NCBI GenBank assembly: GCA_030592205.1
Contig: JAUVKA010000157.1
Coordinates: 1 to 8,307 of the forward strand
DNA from: Bacteroidota bacterium
Lineage (GTDB): Bacteria; Bacteroidota; Bacteroidia; Bacteroidales; UBA12481
Reading direction: 5' to 3'
Length of the DNA: 8,307 bases
Below, piece by piece: positions 5,132 through 8,307 of this stretch (position 1 is its first letter; each line of letters begins with the position of its first letter). A program made the translations under genes and the position numbers. The notes below the pieces were generated by a model, which was not told the origin of the DNA, did not search any database, and saw only the letters and a list, made by a program, of their open reading frames with translations.

Positions 5132-6761
5132 TAACTCTGAACTGGATAATATTACTGCTTATCTTTCCCGAAATGCATTAAAGTTTCCTGATAAACCGGC
5201 GATACTCCATCCTGATGTGATATCATTCAAGAATCTGGACCAGGAAGTTGACAGATATGCAGCCTTACTCAGTTCATCAGGGATTACCAGGGGGATGCAT
5301 ACTATCCTGTTGGTTTCTGCGGGATCGGAGTTTTTTGTTATTTGTTTTGCCCTTTTTAGGATAGGAGCTGTACCAATTATGATCGATCCCGGTATGGGAA
5401 CCAAGGCTATGGTTCAGGCATTAGCCGGATCAGATGCCAGGGCTTTTATTGGTATTCCCAAGGCTCATTTGTTGAAATTCCTTTATCCGCATTGTTTCAG
5501 TCAGGTAAGACTTTGGATCAATACAGGACACACCTGGATTCCTGGCTCGAAATTATTGTCGGGCTTAAGGTTTGAAAAAGACATACCAGGACCTCAGTGT
5601 AGAATGAACCCAAAAGAAATAGCTGCCATCTTTTTCACAAGTGGAAGCACCGGGCCGCCTAAAGGGGTGATTTACCAGGCAGGAATGCTTGATGCGATGG
5701 TAAAGATGATGGAAGAGCATTTTAAATATGGCCCTGAAGAAATTGACTTATGTACTTTTCCCTTGCTTGGTCTGTTTGTAACCTGCCTGGGAAGTTCTCT
5801 GGTTTTAGCAGATATGGATCCTCTTCGACCTGCTGCTCTGGATCCTGAAAAACTAATCCGCAACCTCAATGATTATAAGTGTACACAGATGTTTGGATCG
5901 CCTATGATCCTAAACCGATTGGTACGGTATGCAAAAATAATTCCAGTGAAACTATTCACACTGAAGCGCATTATTTCAGCCGGCGCACCAGTTTCCCTGG
6001 AAATGCAAAAAGAGTTTCTTAAAATATGTGTCAAGGATGTTGCGATCCACACCCCTTACGGATCCACCGAAGCATTGCCGGTAACGGATATAATGGCCAC
6101 TGAACTTGTCCGGCAAAGCGAAGAAGAGTCGAGTTATTCCAGAGGAATTTGTGTGGGGTATCCCTTACCGGGACTGGTGGTTAAAGTTATAGAAATCAGT
6201 GATGAACCAATACCTCTCTGGTCGGGTTGCTCTACCTGCCCTAATGGAGAAGTAGGCGAAATTGTAGTTAAAGGTGCACATATAACCAGTGAATACAAGA
6301 ATGATGTTCCTGCAAATACTCTGTCGAAAATACTGGATCCCTCAAGTGATGAAACCTGGCATCGTATGGGAGACCTTGGGCGGATTGATGACCAGGGCCG
6401 ATTGTGGTTCTACGGAAGGAAGAATCATCGTGTTCTTTGTGCTTCTGATACTTTGTTTACCATTCCAACTGAAGCTGTATATAACCGGCACCCAAATGTT
6501 ATGCGAGCAGCACTGGTTGGTGTTTCAGTTATTGGTGAAATGTTCAAGAAACCTGTGATTTGCATTCAGGTAGAAATAGAGGAAAGGGAGGTTAATTTGC
6601 GAGAGCTTCGAAAAGAATTACTAGAATTGGGACAGAAAAATGCATTAACAAAAAGTATTAGGCATATTCTTTTTCACAAGAACTTTCCAGTTGATCCCCG
6701 GCATAATGCCAAGATATTTCGAGAAAAACTGGCCGTTTGGGCAGAGAGGAGCATAAAATGA
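5109..6761 (+). CDS. oleC: OleC-type AMP-dependent beta-lactone synthetase
   Basis: A 550-residue ANL-superfamily adenylating enzyme. Motifs in order are FALFRIGAVPIMIDPGMG (80-97), P-loop FTSGSTGPPKG (176-186), YGSTEALPV (317-325), MGDLG with the ribose-binding Asp422, YGRKNHRV (435-442), LFTIPTEAVYN (449-459), and the C-terminal FPVDPRHNAKIFREKLA with catalytic Lys535. The DPGMG, TEALP, GRK-HRV and PVD-RHNAKIFREK signatures are those of OleC, which uses ATP to close a 2-alkyl-3-hydroxyacid into a beta-lactone without CoA ligation. Older annotations call such proteins fatty-acyl-CoA ligases. The ATG at 5109 is preceded by a good purine site (GGGGGGAG, 6 bases upstream) and overlaps the previous gene by 23 bases. 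A small CSTC pair at 374-377 is an oddity of no known meaning. It overlaps oleD by four bases (ATGA). Probably cytoplasmic, possibly in a complex with the other Ole enzymes. Confidence 0.93.
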   Translation: MHGQSTHNNSELDNITAYLSRNALKFPDKPAILHPDVISFKNLDQEVDRYAALLSSSGITRGMHTILLVSAGSEFFVICFALFRIGAVPIMIDPGMGTKAMVQALAGSDARAFIGIPKAHLLKFLYPHCFSQVRLWINTGHTWIPGSKLLSGLRFEKDIPGPQCRMNPKEIAAIFFTSGSTGPPKGVIYQAGMLDAMVKMMEEHFKYGPEEIDLCTFPLLGLFVTCLGSSLVLADMDPLRPAALDPEKLIRNLNDYKCTQMFGSPMILNRLVRYAKIIPVKLFTLKRIISAGAPVSLEMQKEFLKICVKDVAIHTPYGSTEALPVTDIMATELVRQSEEESSYSRGICVGYPLPGLVVKVIEISDEPIPLWSGCSTCPNGEVGEIVVKGAHITSEYKNDVPANTLSKILDPSSDETWHRMGDLGRIDDQGRLWFYGRKNHRVLCASDTLFTIPTEAVYNRHPNVMRAALVGVSVIGEMFKKPVICIQVEIEEREVNLRELRKELLELGQKNALTKSIRHILFHKNFPVDPRHNAKIFREKLAVWAERSIK

Positions 6762-7753
6762 AGATCCTTGTAACAGGTGGAGGTGGTTTTATAGGAAAGG
6801 CTCTTGTTAAGCGATTGCTTGATGAGGGACACCTGGTGAGTAGTCTTTCAAGGGGAGATTATCCAGATTTAGAAGAAATTGGAGTAAAGGTATTTCGTGC
6901 TGATCTGCAGGATATTGAGTCGGTAAACAAGGCAGTTGCTGGAAAGGAGATTGTCTTTCATGTCGGAGCCAGAGCTGGCTTTTGGGGTTCTTACAAAGAA
7001 TACTATAATGTAAATGTGTCAGGCAGCAATAATGTGATCAGAGCCTGTCAACAAAATGGGGTAGGGTCACTGATCTATACTAGTTCTGCCAGCGTGGTAT
7101 TTGATGGAAATGATATTGAAGGTCTTAATGAAGATCTTCCCTACCCAACGAGGCCTTTATCTCATTATACCGGAACCAAAGCCCTTGCTGAGCAGGCTGT
7201 TATACAAGCAAATAGCCTTGGGTTGAAAACTCTTTCTTTGCGTCCTCATTTGGTGTGGGGTCCAGGCGACCGTCATATTCTCCCCAAAATTATTAAGCAG
7301 GCCAGAGCAGGTAAATTAAGAATTATTGGCGATGGCAAAAATCTTATTGATTCCACATATATTGATAATGCTGTTACAGCCCATATCTGTGCCGCGAAGG
7401 CTCTGGCTGATAATCCTAATGTGGGTGGTAAATGTTATTTTATCTCTAATGGTGAACCTGTCTCTTTGTGGGAATTGCTCAACGACTTGCTTAAAGTCTC
7501 AGGGATTGAAGCCGTCAATACGAGAATACCTACTAATTCTGCTATAACGATTGCGGGTTTCCTGGAATTGATTTACAAAACTTTACCAATTAGCAGCTCG
7601 CCCAGGCTCACACGTTTTCTTGTTCATGAACTTAGCGCATCCCACTGGTTTGATATTTCTGCTGCAAAAACTGAATTGGGATATGAGCCGATGGTTTCAA
7701 TTAAGGAGGGACTACAATTTTTTGCAGAGTACAATAGTCAGGTGATTCAGTAA
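6758..7753 (+). CDS. oleD: OleD-type 2-alkyl-3-ketoacid reductase (SDR/3-beta-HSD family)
   Basis: A 331-residue extended short-chain dehydrogenase. It starts MKILVTGGGGFIGKAL, a Rossmann dinucleotide loop (Gly7-Gly13). YTSSASVVF (107-115) supplies the catalytic Ser, and Tyr137-x3-Lys141 in HYTGTK is the active-site pair. LRPHLVWGPGD and TYIDNAVTAHICAA are typical of OleD, which reduces the condensed 2-alkyl-3-ketoacid to the hydroxyacid used by OleC. LstD does the matching step in lipstatin biosynthesis. The frame extends to an ATG at 6737, but the ATG at 6758 is chosen: it overlaps the oleC stop as ATGA, follows a strong AGAGAGGAG site, and puts the Rossmann strand at the N-terminus as in the family. 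It is the last plus-strand gene of the block. A generic sugar epimerase is unlikely given the neighbours. Confidence 0.93.
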   Translation: MKILVTGGGGFIGKALVKRLLDEGHLVSSLSRGDYPDLEEIGVKVFRADLQDIESVNKAVAGKEIVFHVGARAGFWGSYKEYYNVNVSGSNNVIRACQQNGVGSLIYTSSASVVFDGNDIEGLNEDLPYPTRPLSHYTGTKALAEQAVIQANSLGLKTLSLRPHLVWGPGDRHILPKIIKQARAGKLRIIGDGKNLIDSTYIDNAVTAHICAAKALADNPNVGGKCYFISNGEPVSLWELLNDLLKVSGIEAVNTRIPTNSAITIAGFLELIYKTLPISSSPRLTRFLVHELSASHWFDISAAKTELGYEPMVSIKEGLQFFAEYNSQVIQ

Positions 7754-7777
7754 CTCGATGACTTAGTGACACACTTA

Positions 7778-7839
7778 TAGCCTTTTAACTATTTACTTAG
7801 CCTTACACTGAAGCCGTAAGCCTTATGCCTCAAGCCTTA
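7778..7839. repeat. Spaced AGCCTT direct repeats in the oleD 3' intergenic region
   Basis: AGCCTT occurs four times, starting at 7779, 7799, 7819 and 7833, giving spacings of 20, 20 and 14 bases; three copies continue as AGCCTTA. The stretch is low in complexity. No convincing terminator hairpin was found for either convergent gene; GTAAGCC (7816-7822) and GCCTTAC (7834-7840) pair only imperfectly. Confidence 0.6.
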
Positions 7840-7844
7840 CCTGG

Positions 7845-8307
7845 TTATTTCTTCTTCTTCTTTTTAATCCCAAAGATCTCCTTGAAATCGTCAATCCCTT
7901 GTTGCAGTTCCTTCTCGAGGTCGGTAGTTGTAACAGAATCGAGTTGTGTTTCAGAAATGATCTCACCCAGATCAGTTATTTCAATTCCATCAGGGACATC
8001 AAATTTATTGGAATTTATTCTTGTATTCATATCGAGGCTTGTGGCTTCTGTAATCCATTGTCCCAAGAGGTTGACCTCAGTTTTCAGAGTCAAATTTTGC
8101 CATATCCATACCTTGGTGCCCAAACCTTCCCATATATCACAGTTTCTGCCGAGGATTTTTTCTTCACCGATCTTTTCAAAACCTAAATCTTCTCTGATTT
8201 CTTTTCCCCATTCTTCCCACTCTTTTATTTCTGCCTCAGACATTTTTGAAACATCAAAAGGGACAATCTGCCTGGTGCCGGTTTTTTCGTCCAAATCAAT
8301 GGTGTAC
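7845..8307 (-). CDS. Unrecognised protein, C-terminal part (runs off the window edge)
   Basis: The frame is open to the right edge of the window, giving 153 visible residues; the start lies outside. The family was not identified. Visible features are an acidic, helical stretch (SEAEIKEWEEWGKEIRED), then ILGRNCDIWEGL and KVWIWQNLTLKTEV, then DVPDGIEI. Strands of this kind (a G-x-N-C-x-I/V-W core followed by WIW and a closing P-x-G-I) recall small periplasmic or outer-membrane-associated proteins of Bacteroidota, but this is an impression only. The C-terminus is six lysines, encoded partly by four CTT repeats on the plus strand (7851-7862), a slippage-prone tract. It converges on oleD and probably does not belong to the pathway. 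Confidence 0.7.
   Translation of the reverse strand, partial: YTIDLDEKTGTRQIVPFDVSKMSEAEIKEWEEWGKEIREDLGFEKIGEEKILGRNCDIWEGLGTKVWIWQNLTLKTEVNLLGQWITEATSLDMNTRINSNKFDVPDGIEITDLGEIISETQLDSVTTTDLEKELQQGIDDFKEIFGIKKKKKK

Noticed and set aside
6289..6558. 89-residue frame inside oleC
   Set aside because: It overlaps conserved C-terminal motifs of OleC in another frame and shows no coding features of its own.
7899..8186. 95-residue plus-strand frame near the right edge
   Set aside because: It is opposite the minus-strand gene, whose frame is longer, open to the edge and protein-like in composition; the plus-strand translation looks like random sequence.
1..8307. Mobile element, CRISPR array, tRNA or rRNA
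   Set aside because: No transposase or integrase motifs, no regularly spaced long repeats, and no cloverleaf or rRNA-like stretches were seen on either strand.

Overview
The window reads as chromosomal DNA of a member of the Bacteroidota. The evidence is a C-terminal type IX secretion (Por) sorting domain at the left edge, a 63-residue cold-shock protein with a TAnnTTTG-type -7 box, an outer-membrane barrel protein with a typical signal peptide, and weak Shine-Dalgarno sites. All stop codons fit the standard code. No rRNA, tRNA, CRISPR array, integrase or insertion sequence was seen.

Layout: 38-976 (+) is the C-terminal part of a secreted T9SS cargo protein. Next come a short tandem repeat and two hairpin terminators facing each other. 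1125-1316 (-) is a cold-shock domain gene. From 1442 to 7753 six plus-strand loci lie tightly packed: an outer-membrane barrel protein, a haloalkane-dehalogenase-like hydrolase, a ketoacyl synthase III (KAS-III) with an intact Cys-His-Asn triad, a second KAS-III-like gene without the triad and interrupted by an in-frame TAA, an OleC-type AMP-dependent beta-lactone synthetase, and an OleD-type NAD(P)H reductase. 7845-8307 (-) is the C-terminal part of an unrecognised conserved-type protein that runs off the right edge.

The central block is an ole-like pathway: head-to-head condensation of two fatty acyl thioesters (KAS-III), reduction of the 2-alkyl-3-ketoacid (OleD), ATP-dependent closure to a beta-lactone (OleC), and possibly decarboxylation to a cis-olefin by the hydrolase (OleB position). 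It is not a standard oleABCD set. The condensing enzyme appears to be a pair of one catalytic and one triad-less KAS-III, as in the LstA/LstB heterodimer of lipstatin biosynthesis. The small subunit keeps a Glu that could act across the dimer interface. The hydrolase resembles the HLD-I dehalogenase subfamily more than classical OleB. The small subunit is split by one nonsense codon with no frame change, so the pathway is either newly broken in this strain, dependent on re-initiation, or affected by a sequence error.
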